The notes below the pieces were generated by a model. That model did no database searches. It saw nothing but the letters and a program-made list of their open reading frames with translations, and was not told where the DNA came from. A stretch of DNA of 64,000 nucleotides from Valencia hispanica (Eukaryota; Chordata; Actinopteri; Cyprinodontiformes; Valenciidae). The stretch lies in the NCBI GenBank assembly GCA_963556495.2, contig OY747705.1:8239501-8303500 (forward strand). Reading direction: 5' to 3'. Made by a program: the position numbers and the translations under genes. Below, one piece after another: positions 1 through 10,227 of this stretch (positions within the stretch are counted from its first letter, which is position 1; every line of letters begins with the position of its first letter).

Positions 1-24
1 CATTGTTAGGCTGACCAAAAGTTA

Positions 25-120
25 AAGTGACACACCACCATTTGGGCAAATAAGCTTTTTTTATGCTTTTTTTTTATATATATGAAAATGAGCATATTTG
101 CCAAAATGGTGGTGTCACTT
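25..120. repeat. Imperfect inverted repeat (28-bp arms, AT-rich loop)
   Basis: Bases 25-52 and 93-120 are near-perfect reverse complements: one arm reads AAGTGACAC-ACCACCATTT and the other carries AAATGGTGGTGTCACTT. The roughly 40-base loop is T- and A-rich. The arrangement could be the core of a small fold-back MITE or one end of a larger one. No coding sequence is present. Confidence 0.75.
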
Positions 121-149
121 TTTTTATGTTTTTATGCAGACTTGAGATC

Positions 150-330
150 AGTTGCTTGGCACGGCAGGCACACTTACCTCTTGAATGTTGTATTAACAGT
201 TCACTTGGAGCCCTGTAATGGCACTGCATGTACACTGTTACATGACCTTACTGTAACTTAGATTGTGGCATATGTTTTTCTGAAAGTGAATGTTGTTGTA
301 TTTGGGTGCCTGGCACGGCAGGCACACCCA
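150..330. repeat. Two copies of a GC-rich 19-bp motif
   Basis: The motif TGGCACGGCAGGCACAC occurs near 156 and again near 310. It is itself partly palindromic, with TGCCTG and CAGGCA arms in the second copy. The sequence between them is unique and AT-rich. Function unknown; probably part of the dispersed element beginning at the left edge. Confidence 0.5.
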
Positions 331-529
331 TTGCACAACTATTCACTTTTCATTTTTTTTCTAAAGTGCAGAATGTCAACAGTTAAGTGCTCTTGTACAA
401 CTAAAAGTTGATTAACAAATGTTAAAAGGTGCTTTTGTGAAATAAAGTGAGAAGTTAAATGCATTTTTGTGATAACTTGTTTTATTCAATGGTAGATTTT
501 CAAAGTATTTAATTATTATGGATAGAGCC

Positions 530-1004
530 AATTTGACACTACACAAGTGTAAAAATAACACTACATATTTTTCTGTGCAGTGTTAAGAATTGACTTGAGT
601 TGTTTTTTCACTGCAACAGAGTGAATCATTAACACGTTTTTGTGTTAAATGAACACTTTTCTGAGTTACATTAGCATCCAGTGTTAACCTTCAGTAACTC
701 AATGCAGTGTTAAAAAGCACTAGAATCAGAGTTAAATTGTCACCACAGTAGAGTAACTTTTATACACTGGTGGGAGTCATATTTACTCTCTCCAGAGTTA
801 TTCAACCTGTAGTGTTAACTTTCGTTAACACTGTCCAGTGTTAGCCAGTGTTAATTTTTTACTCAATTTTGAGTTAATTTTACTCTGAAATTTTAACACT
901 ATGAAAAGAGTTAAATTACCACCAATTCTGATAAGGACCAAATACACTCGGACACAGTGTTAAATTTAACTCTAAGTGTTGATTTAACACTGCAAAATTT
1001 ACTG
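530..1004. repeat. Dispersed repeat built from GTGTTAA / GAGTTAA-type motifs
   Basis: This stretch has many copies of short related words (AGTGTTAA, TTAACACT, GAGTTAA, TTAACTC) in both orientations and ends in AACACTGCAAAATTTACTGTGTA. Repeats of this texture are common in teleosts and are usually called non-autonomous DNA elements. Terminal repeats and target duplication were not resolved. It runs directly into a TA/TG microsatellite. Confidence 0.5.
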
Positions 1005-1175
1005 TGTATATATATGTATATATATATATATATGTGTGTGTGTATGTATATGTATATATATATATGTGTGTGTGTGTATGTATATGTATATATATATATG
1101 TGTGTGTGTATGTATATGTATATATATATGTGTTTGTGTGTGTGTATAAATATGTGTGTGTATGTATGTGTGTGG

Positions 1176-1210
<35 letters not shown>

Positions 1211-1285
1211 TGTATGTATATATGTATGTATATATGTATGTATATATATATGTATGTATATATATATATGTATATACATAAATAA
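1005..1285. repeat. Compound TA/TG/TATG microsatellite
   Basis: About 280 bp of alternating purine-pyrimidine sequence made of (TA)n, (TG)n and TATG blocks. The long open frames here, rich in Tyr, Ile, Val, Cys, His and Thr, are a by-product of the repeat and are not genes. Confidence 0.97.
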
Positions 1286-2100
1286 ATAAAAATATTCCCA
1301 TCAGCTATGTATTTTGTGTGTTTTCCTGCATTTATTCAAGCACTTCCACAAAGTCCTGGTCAACATGGCGGCCTTGTTGAAAATAGGATACAAAGAAAAA
1401 ATAAAATCTGCTTCTGTTTAAAATATTAACGAACATAAGCCCTGAGAAGAAAGCAAAAAAAGTCATGTTGGATGATTTTTGGGCATCTGTCCTAATCAGT
1501 ATAGTATGGGTGGATGCCCTCAAGCGAATAAGTTGAGCAAGCGGGTGAAAGCAAAGCAAATCCAAGGATTTCTACAGAATAGGGAGGCCTGTGGAAAATT
1601 CCCAGATCTGGTATGTTCTCAATTAAAGCTGTCTACTCCGTGAAATCAAAGAAACCAAGGAGTGACTCAGCACTTTCTCTGTTTAAGCCAGTAAAGAAAA
1701 GAAATATTCATTCACATCCAACTTTAGACCAACGAATATGCTGGGATTTTACTTATATCCCAGTGACTGAACAGAAATACATAATGGAGATTTTGATCTG
1801 GTGTCTCCTCTCTATGACCTACCACCTTTGTGGTGGTCTGGGAGAAATATGATTATAACTTTTACATCCCAACAGGGACTTCGCAGGTCATGCTCCTTAA
1901 GCCAGTTGTTGTTACAGCTTCGGCGCCTAAGTTCAACATTTAACGTCATTCTGAGACACTTATGTAACATCCAACTTTGTTGTGAAAACTTCAAGTTGAC
2001 TCGTTGTCTTGACCTCTTTTCTGTCATTAATTCATTCTGATTGCGAGGGCAAACTCAAGGAAAGTCTGAACTTCATTCAAAACAAGATTTAGGTCAAAAC
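1286..2100. other. Intergenic, no feature recognised
   Basis: AT-rich unique-looking sequence. The short open frames lack family motifs and splice support. Nothing further can be said. Confidence 0.5.
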
Positions 2101-2970
2101 CAAAACCCAAACCATGATGTTGCTTTTGTAAAATATAGGCATTCCTGTTATTCACCGCAGATTTCCTGAAACGTTCCAAGCACAGTCACAGAGCAACAGA
2201 GCTGTCGTTGTTGAATTTTTTTAATAGATGACGTTAGAAACCTTACTAGTATAGTTGAAAGCAATTATTTAGCTACATTGTATAAAAAGACACAATCTGT
2301 ATGGACTGGAATCAGGCTTTTTTGTTCTTAAGCCATTTTATAACTAATTTGGCAGCATGCTTAGTCATTGTCCATTTAGAAGACACATTTGTGCCCAAGC
2401 TTTTAGAGCTGTTGCTTCAATGTTTTTACATTTTCTTTATGATGCCAGTTTACCCTGCAACATAACACCCAAGTACCATGATGCTGCCCCCTCTATACTT
2501 CACAATTGGATACTGTTTTTAGGCATTACTTTTTGTTTCAGTTTCATTAGACCACAAGACATGTCGCCAAAATTGTAGCCCTTTTGTCCCTAAGGGCTTT
2601 GAATTTTTTTTCTTTTTTGGTGGTGGGGGGGGGGGGGGGTTGTGGTCTTTCAGCCTTTGGTGGTACAAGAATCATTTCACTGTGAATATTGACACTTTCG
2701 TGGAAGCTTCAGGCAACATCTTCACAAGGTGTTCTACTTTTATTCTGGGTTGATAGATTTTGAACCACAACACAATGATCTTATGGAATCTGTTTCCTTC
2801 CTGAATGGTATGATGGCTGCCATGCAGGTCATATTGATTTATGATTATGTGAAACAGATTCATAGAAGTCCACCATCCTTTCCTGATGTCTGCCTGATTT
2901 CTTTTGATTTTCCATAATGTCATAGAAGGAAGCAGCATGTGTGAGCCATTGCCTTAAAATACATCCACAG
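2100..2970 (-). pseudogene. Decayed Tc1 transposase, Sleeping-Beauty-like (left part)
   Basis: Minus-strand translation gives two recognisable Tc1 transposase pieces. One is VEHLVKMLPEASTKVSIFTVK-like at about 2672-2740, matching the paired-like region of fish Tc1 transposases. The other is a GGSIMV-GC block at about 2470-2510, from the catalytic region. Stops and frameshifts separate them, so no protein can be made. Sequence up to AAAATACATCCACAG at 2970 and from 6511 onward belongs to the same Tc1 copy, which a GC-rich insertion interrupts. Confidence 0.75.
2956..2970. repeat. Left copy of 15-bp target-site duplication
   Basis: AAAATACATCCACAG here is repeated exactly at 6511-6525. It is preceded by TT, so the opposite strand reads TTTT/AA, the preferred nick site of L1-type endonucleases. 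Confidence 0.85.
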
Positions 2971-3085
2971 TGCCCACTGTTAAACCACATATAGACATTG
3001 AGGGCTCGGGGTGGGGGTTGGTGGATGTGTTGCTGCCTTCCCCACATCCCACCCCTCTGTTTTAAATGCACACTATAACACATCG
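2971..3085 (+). repeat. 5'-terminal repeat unit of GC-rich element, copy 1
   Basis: About 112 bp starting TGCCCACTGTTAAACC and ending near GTTTTAAATGCACACTATAACA. It matches 4543-4655 with only a few differences. Copy 1 begins exactly at the insertion junction. Confidence 0.85.
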
Positions 3086-4542
3086 GCTCCATCACCTAGT
3101 GGGGGTGGGGGGATCTTGGTTTTGTCGTTTGGGACACTGTTGCTGATGTGGGGGTTTTGGGGTTGGAGGCATCAAGGGGGGGACCCCAGGGGGTGGGATC
3201 ACTGGGCGGATGGGGCGCTGGACGTCGTGGCCGGCCTGGGGTTGGGCTTTGGGTGGTAACTCCTGTTGGCTGCATGCGGTGCCTTAAGGGTTGCACTGGC
3301 GGACATGGGTTACTGGCCTGGTGGCCGTGCTGCGCCTGGGTAGGGTCTGGGGCGGGTCTGGGGATTCGGGGCTCGGGGGCACCGCGCCCCCTAGCTGTGG
3401 TCCTGGCTGGGGGTCAGCCGGTGTGGGGTCTCTGTTGCCTGTGGGGGTCGGGGCCGGCCAGCGGCCGGCATGTGCAGCCGCCTCTCTCTTTTTCTCTGGG
3501 CCGATTGTCATCGCCGGTCCCTGTGTGGCGTCTCGCCTTGTTTGCTGGTTGGGGTGCCTGGCTGCTGGTCGCGGCGGCTGGGTGGCATTTCTGGGCCGGA
3601 TCAGTCCTTTTTCGCACTGGACTTGGCTCCTGGGTCTTGGTCTTTGTGCGGGGCGCTGGGGTCGGGCATTTGGCCGGGTTCGGTCGGACTTCCGGGTGGA
3701 CTGGCCGGGTGGTGGGCGTGCAGGGCAGGTGGGTGGGGCGCTGAGTTTGGTCTCCTGCCGGGCCGTTGAGCAGCAGTGGTCGCTCCACAAGGAATGGGGC
3801 TGGTGGATGTCGGCCTGGTGGGTCGGCCGCCTGGCTCATCGGTTTGCTCCTGGTCTGGGCAGGTACATCGCCGTGGTTCGGGCTACGGGGGCCTCCGGTG
3901 TGCGGGTGGCGCTGGGGGCCTCCTTTGCTGGCGGGGAGGCGGCTGCTGTGTAGCGATAGGTGCTCTCCCCCAAAGAGGGCACTTGGACGGGGGGAGGGGT
4001 GTGCGGGAGGGTGTGCGGGCGAACTCAACCTGGGTGTCTAGTGTCTTTTGTGTTTTGAGAGTAGAGCGAATGTCAGGGTGGGTTTAGTTCCCCTTCTGGG
4101 ATGGGGCTGGGGGGACTGCCTTGGGGTCCGTGGGGCTTTGTGGTGCTGTGGCCGTGGGCCCCGGGTCGAACGTGCCATGGCCTCCCTCCCCTGGTGGATC
4201 CCGGTGAACAGCGGTGCCTATTGGGGTCAGTGGGGGAGCTGGCTCCCTGGGAAGACATTTTGTCTCCCAGTCCTTCCCTCCCCATCCCTGGACACCTCTG
4301 TCCACCCGCTCCATCACTTTACCACTCATATAGGGTCTTGGGGCATGGGCACATCACTGGGGTGCGAGGAGGGGCTTCCCTCCTCGCTATCCCGTGGTGT
4401 CCTGGGTCCCAATTTTAATATACAACTTAGACACTCCCACTTATAACATTCTCACGCGACACATATGTAGGGACTTTGGGATGGGCACACTTTTCGGCAT
4501 CCAGAGGAGGAGCGGTTCAATCAACTTCACCTCTGGTGCCGG

Positions 4543-4655
4543 TGCCCACTGTTAAACCACATATAGACACTGAGGGCTCGGGGTGGGGGTTGGGGGATGT
4601 GTGGCTGCCTTCCCCACATCCCACCCCTCTGTTTTAAATGCACATTATAACAACA
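4543..4655 (+). repeat. Repeat unit of GC-rich element, copy 2
   Basis: Second copy of the 112-bp unit, 1,572 bp downstream of the first and in the same orientation. Sequence after the two copies is not obviously similar, so the repeat is confined to this block. Confidence 0.85.
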
Positions 4656-6510
4656 CGCATCAACACCATACTCGAGCGGGAGGATGGAGGCTAGGGGTCT
4701 TTTCACACCCCTGTTCGCTACGGGCCATCAGGGGTTGGGGTCCGGAGGAGAAACAGGCGGTCTGGTTGGGGTCCTGGGCTGTCGGGCTGCTTTGCCACTG
4801 TGGGGCCCTTGGCAGTCCGCTTGTCTCCATCCTAGAAGGTAGGGGGTCCATTTCCCGGGTCCGGGGGCTGGTGGCTCTACTGGGGAATCGGTACCTTGAC
4901 CTGGGAGCATAAAGTGTGTATGGGGTGTGTGAGTGAGGGTACAGCGTCATTTTTTTGGGTGTCTTGGTGAGTCAGTGAGAATGTATGGGTTTAAGAGGGA
5001 GGGAACGTATGACTGTGTCTGTATGTCTTTGTCTACCTGTCAGGTTGGATCTTGGTCTGCCCCCTCGCCTGGCACACCTCAGGCCTTACACTTAATGGGG
5101 GGCCTATTTCCCCTCCGTCACTCCCCGCCGGTGACGGGGGCCCCTGCCTGCCGGTGCATCGGTGGTCAATCCGGTTGGGACCTGGTGCGGACCTGGCCGG
5201 GCCTGGGGGGGCCGGTGTGTCGGTCGGCCGGTGTGTCGGTCGGCCGATGCGCTGGGCCGATATCTTCCTTTGGTTGGTTGGGGCACCTCTTTTAGAGGTG
5301 CCAGGTTTGGGATTGTTGGGTGGTGCCTGCTCGGTGGCTCGGCAGAATACGGATCCAGCGTCTCTGCTCGTTTGATCACCTGTTCTGTGCGCGCCGTGCG
5401 TGGCCGGTTCATTGGCGGGTTGGCCCGGCCCTAGCCCTTGTTGGATGCCTGGTCTCGGCGCCCTGTGTTGCGCGGGATCAGGACCTGGGAGCTGGTACAA
5501 CTTGGTGTCCAGATGCTGGCTGAGCCCGGCCTGGGGATGCTGTCCGTCCCCTGCGGCTATCGGTGGGGCGCTGGGATGTTGGCAGTGCCGGGGGCCCCTC
5601 GTCGGCCGGGCCCTTGTCGGGTCCCTGCTGGGGGGTGGGGTGCCCCTGGGCCCCGGCTCTCCCGGTCCATTGACCGGCCCGCCCTGGCGCGGCCGGTTGC
5701 CGGCGGGGCCCGTGGGCTCGTCACTGCTGCCCCCCGGGCCCCTGCATAGTGGCCGCTGGACGTTCCCCTGGGGTTCTCCTTTGCTCCACTCTTGGGGGAT
5801 GCGGTCGGCTCTGGGGGTCCTTTGGACGTCTTTGCTCCGATCTCCTTCATGTCTGCATCGATTCCTGGGAGACGGATTGATGCCTGCTCACACCAACTAT
5901 CGAACACTCTTATGGAGAAACCTTATATGCACCAGCATGCTAACACACACACATAGATGTGGGGTCTCTGGTGTTTAAGGATATATTCTTGGGCTGAGGT
6001 TGTCATTACTAGAGCTTGACTAATCGGTACCATGAGTTTTTCTGTGACATTGTTGTTGTATTTTTATATCTATTTTTGTGTGATGTGGTTGTGTAATTCT
6101 TAGTTCACAATGTTTGGTTTGTTTTGTCAATGTTCCTTTTTCGTGTTTTGTTTTTCTCCCTCTCTCTGCCGTCCTGTGGGTATGGAGGCAGACTTCAATG
6201 TCTTCCTGTGTTTTCTTTGTTCCCCTTCCTCTCTTGTATTTTCAACTCACCCTCTCTCTTGACTTTTTGTTTCCTACCTCTCTTCTTCATCTTCCTTCTT
6301 TCTTCTCCTTAATTTTCCGTGTCCGTGTCCATAACATCAGAAAAAAAAAAACAACAATTCATAATAAAGATTTTTCACACATATATCAAGTGGACTACTA
6401 TAGCAAATGCTGTACTGCTCCGCTTGTGAAAGTAAATCTGTAGGGCTTCTACACCAATTTTGAGCTCCACACTGCCAAACAGGACATGTAAAATTTTTAA
6501 AAAAAAAATA

Positions 6511-6610
6511 AAAATACATCCACAGGTGTGTCTCCAATTAATTTAAATGTTTTGACTTGACCTATTGCAAACTCATAGTCCTGATATCATCATCTTATAA
6601 AGTTTTCTAC
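6511..6610 (-). mobile_element. Right remainder of Sleeping-Beauty-like Tc1 copy
   Basis: After the second target duplication the sequence continues as GTGTGTCTCCAATTAATT-type Tc1 sequence, the counterpart of the AATACATCCACAGGTACACCTCCAATT region of fish Tc1 elements. It fades out by about 6610, so the Tc1 end has been lost. Confidence 0.6.
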
Positions 6611-9600
6611 TTAGACTCTGGAGCAGGCAACGATTACAGGAAAGGTAAGTGGTTAACCTGAGCTTGTAAATAACAGGCTGGATCTGAGGATGAGTGGAGC
6701 TCACTGCTAGGCATGAGGAAGATGATCTGATGGGAGGCAAATGTAGCCACTGTGGTTGTGGTTGACTGAGAGTGGGTGAGCAGTTACGTTAGTGATTGAT
6801 GATTTGTTTGTTTCCAGGAGGTGATGAGGATGTTGTCACAGAAAGCAAGGTCTTTTAAATGCACTTCCAGCGGTAGACTTCGCCTTCTTGTGTCATCTAA
6901 AGTAGGAAGAAAAACCAACACTCCTAGTACACAAACCAGTGGATATGGTATGATGTTTAAAATGAATTAAACTGAATTTTAAGTCATTTTTATGAGTTTG
7001 AACAAATAGAAATAAAGTAGGTGTTCCACACTAATCTAAAACTTGAAAGGTTTAATCAGATTTTATGTTTTATGTCTTTTTAGGCAGCATGTGTAATTTT
7101 CGGATTTCCGCTTTATGTATAGTATGTGATGTTAATGTGTGAAAAAGTGCAGAAATGTAAATCTGCTCTGAGATTAGAACTTGAAACTCAAGAACGAACA
7201 ATGCACATGTGAGACTCAAACAGTTTTGAAGGGATTTGTCAAGTTTCCAATTTAAGACTGCTGTCTTAGGGAAAAGCTTCTCTGTAGTCTGTCCCAGGAC
7301 TCAACAAGCACAATGGGTGGGCCGGAGGGGGGGACGGGCCCACTGATTCAGGTATCGGGCCCACTCAAGACAGAATACAATGGCTGTGTAAATGAAGTTG
7401 CACCCATCCAATGTATTGACCCACAACAACCAGCAGAGGGTCCTGTAGGCCATTAATGAGGACTTTTACAGAAGATACTTTGATAATGTAGTATGCCAAA
7501 ATGGACCTTAGAGCTTGGCTTAATGAAAACAAGAGCAAAGCTAGCACAAGCAGTGGTGATGCTAATACTTAGAGAGACAAGTGCAACCTTGAGTGACGTT
7601 CTGGTCCACACTCCATACCAGTCGGTGGCGGTAATGCATCAATTTGTTGGTTGCCAGCCACCAATTTTACAAAAAGAAGAAGGGTGTTGTGCTATATGTG
7701 GCTTCAAACGGTGAGTTGCACATTATTTGCCTTCTGAGTGGTTTGACAAAAGCGTTTACCTTGTCTACAGTCATGATTGTATCCTTCATTGGCATACATC
7801 ATGGAATCACAAGAAGCTCAGCTTTTAAATGATGTATAATATGTATATCTAGAATGAGTGTCATAAAAAGACAGATTTGACCTGGAAGTATACTGCCCCA
7901 GCCCCTCACCAAGTCTGATATAATTCTGTACATTTATTTAATTATTTAGTCTAAAGCATGCAGGAAGACTGAGCCCTTTCTGTCAACAAATCAGAAGAAT
8001 CAAAGTAAAGCTGATTATGTTGCTTGCTGTGGAATTGTCAAGGTATTGACTGTCAGTTATCAAAAGTGATCATGCATCAGATTTGATAACTCACATGATG
8101 CATACTACCAAAATTAAAAAGCAATAAGATTTAACATGCTGCGGTATGTGCTGATGACCCACCAAAAAGCAATTGCCTGCAGACTTTTATTTTATTTTTT
8201 AGCTGGAGGAAGTGTTTTCTTAACAAAAAGCACAAGTGCCAGAGGACAGGGAGCAGATTTAGAAAAACAACAACAAAAAGCAGTTAATGATACAGGGATA
8301 GTTGGACTTTCAAAATTTTTCTTTATAAAAGACAGAGAACATTCTGTTCCTAAGCAGTACACATACCAACAATCAGATGTATTTGTGGACAGAATTTCTA
8401 ACATTTCCCTTTTGTTTTTTCCTGCAGAACCAGTGATTTTCCACTGTTTGCTTCTGATGGGCTTGCAGAAAAAAAAGTACATAGTGACATCTAGTGGCCA
8501 TACTGGAAAAACATCTATGATTTCAAAATATAGTTGAGATTTCTAAAGCTTTGTTGTCATGCAGAGTGTAAATAGCTATATAGTCGCAAAGATCTGTTTC
8601 CTTTAACACAAATGTAATATTATTTATAAGCATAATAGTATACTTTACATAGTTAATACAATGTAGAACAATAATAATAATGTAAGTATTATCATTATAA
8701 TAACATAATAATTGTAAATGGTGTGCATTTGTATAGTACGTTTTTTTTCAGAGGACCACAAAGCACTTTACACTACATTCATTCGTTCATCCATTCACAC
8801 ACACACTGCCATACACCAGAAGGCAGGCTGGGTGAAGTGTCTTGCCAACGACCAAGAAGAAAAGTTGTACATTAGTACTTTTTTCCTTTGGGCCTGTCAA
8901 TTCTTATGAAATATGAGAGATTACAACCTAAGATCATACTTAGCACCAAGCGACCCTCTGCTGGTAGATATTAGTTATTGTAATATAACCACATTTTCTT
9001 ACACTAGACTTAGGACATAGTTTGAGAAAATGACTCAACAGTGACCCTTAAACATTAAATCCTTTAACCAGTTTCACCTAGATCTGAGAAAATCGCTACC
9101 TATGTTGAACTTGTCAGAAGGAACAAAAGAGTCTCCCAAAGGTATGCCTTAAATTTACCAGTCTGTTGGCCATTTTGGATCAAAACCACCATCTATACAC
9201 ATATCTCACATATCAATTGTGAGTTTTGGTCCAGGGGTTTACCAGACCTCAAACTTTGACCTCTTGCCATGAAAGAATTTTTTTTTTATTTGCTGTTGGA
9301 AAGTCAGATTCACATCAAACTTCCCAAGAATATCCTAGATCTGGTCCCGAACAATACCACATGTTCATATTCCAACATCCCCAAGCCTCTGTTATATACA
9401 GTTTCTTTTTCTATGTGGTTCTTTATCAAATTTAAGCATGCAGATTTAATGTGGTTCTGTAGTGGGTTCAATGTTCAATGCCCTTCAATGTAGAAAATTC
9501 CACCAACATGGTGGGCTAAACTAAAACATGCAGGCAAGGGTGGAACAAACAAAAGCTATGCATTCTCAAAATGTGATAATCAGTTTGTACCTTGTGCAAG

Positions 9601-10200
9601 TTGTAAAATCATTAGTTTACCAGAACTAACTTAACAGCTACAGTGAATAACTAAAAATCAACACACCCTCAAAAACTTTCAGTAATAACCCTAAGCTCCA
9701 GAAAGCAACAGCATAAACAGAAATATTCTACCTCTGGGCCAAACATCCAGCCTTGCTATTTGTTCGCCTTCTCTTATTTTGACTGCATGTGTAACCCACT
9801 TTACACCCTTGGCAAACAGCTGGTAAACTAAGTCAGTGGGAGGTAAGGGGAGCCTGCCTGGGAAGATATCCATATTGCTGCTGACTTGCAGGATAGATGC
9901 TGACCCATAGATGACTGCTGCCAAACTCCACCCGTAAGGACATCTTTCCCTGAGTTATTCAAGACCCTGATCCAGTATATCTCTGTGGCATCTCTTGGAC
10001 CTGGCCTGCTTGGAGTGAGCACGCAATGTAAGACATGTTCAGCCTTTAAATTTATCTAAGCATAAGTGCATTTTGATTTCATAAAAATAATCATAATGTT
10101 ATTGATAAGGTTTTGGTTTTTCAGTGTCATTCTGCTGCATGTTCTGTTGGATGCTTTCAAAATACTTTTGCATGTTCAAAAAGGGTCAGTGAGGCATCAG
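6611..10200. other. Intergenic upstream of znf648, with repeat fragments
   Basis: No exon could be supported. A dispersed-repeat fragment at about 7595-7685 carries a GTCGGTGGCGGTAATGCA motif seen widely in fish. 8705-8860 is another dispersed repeat, described separately. The region should contain the znf648 promoter and any 5' non-coding exon; a TTTTTCAG at about 10131 and CCTACAG at 10227 are possible acceptors. Confidence 0.5.
8705..8860 (+). repeat. Dispersed fish repeat, copy 1
   Basis: Reads as a TTGTATAG-ACG...CACAAAGCACTTTACACTACA...CATTCACACACACACTGCC sequence. The same family recurs in the opposite orientation at 26110-26365, inside a sec16b intron. It is non-coding. The class (SINE or MITE) is not certain. 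Confidence 0.55.
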
Positions 10201-10227
10201 TTGTAAAACCAAATCTTGATCCTACAG

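Larger units (their letters stand above)
2971..6510 (+). mobile_element. GC-rich non-coding retroelement-like insertion
   Basis: A 3,540-bp insertion flanked by an exact 15-bp duplication (2956-2970 and 6511-6525). The first roughly 2.9 kb is strongly GC- and CpG-rich, unlike the AT-rich surroundings. The last 0.6 kb is T-rich, then A-rich, with AATAAA near 6363 and an A-rich end (6490-6510). The start motif TGCCCACTGTTAAACC recurs at 4543. None of the long open frames shows reverse transcriptase, endonuclease, gag or transposase motifs; their Pro/Arg/Gly/Trp composition simply mirrors GC content. Target site, duplication and A-tail imply mobilisation by target-primed reverse transcription. 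It may be a non-autonomous partner or deletion derivative of a LINE. Family not recognised. Confidence 0.7.

Noticed and set aside
911..1301. Overlapping open frames on both strands rich in Tyr, Ile, His, Val and Cys
   Set aside because: They are translations of the TA/TG microsatellite.
3096..5978. Long open frames (up to 220 codons) on both strands
   Set aside because: They lie in very GC-rich sequence where stops are rare, overlap in several frames, and show only Pro/Arg/Gly/Trp-rich composition with no domain.
8136..8537. 133-codon plus frame and its minus shadow
   Set aside because: No family motif, splice context or compositional sign of coding.
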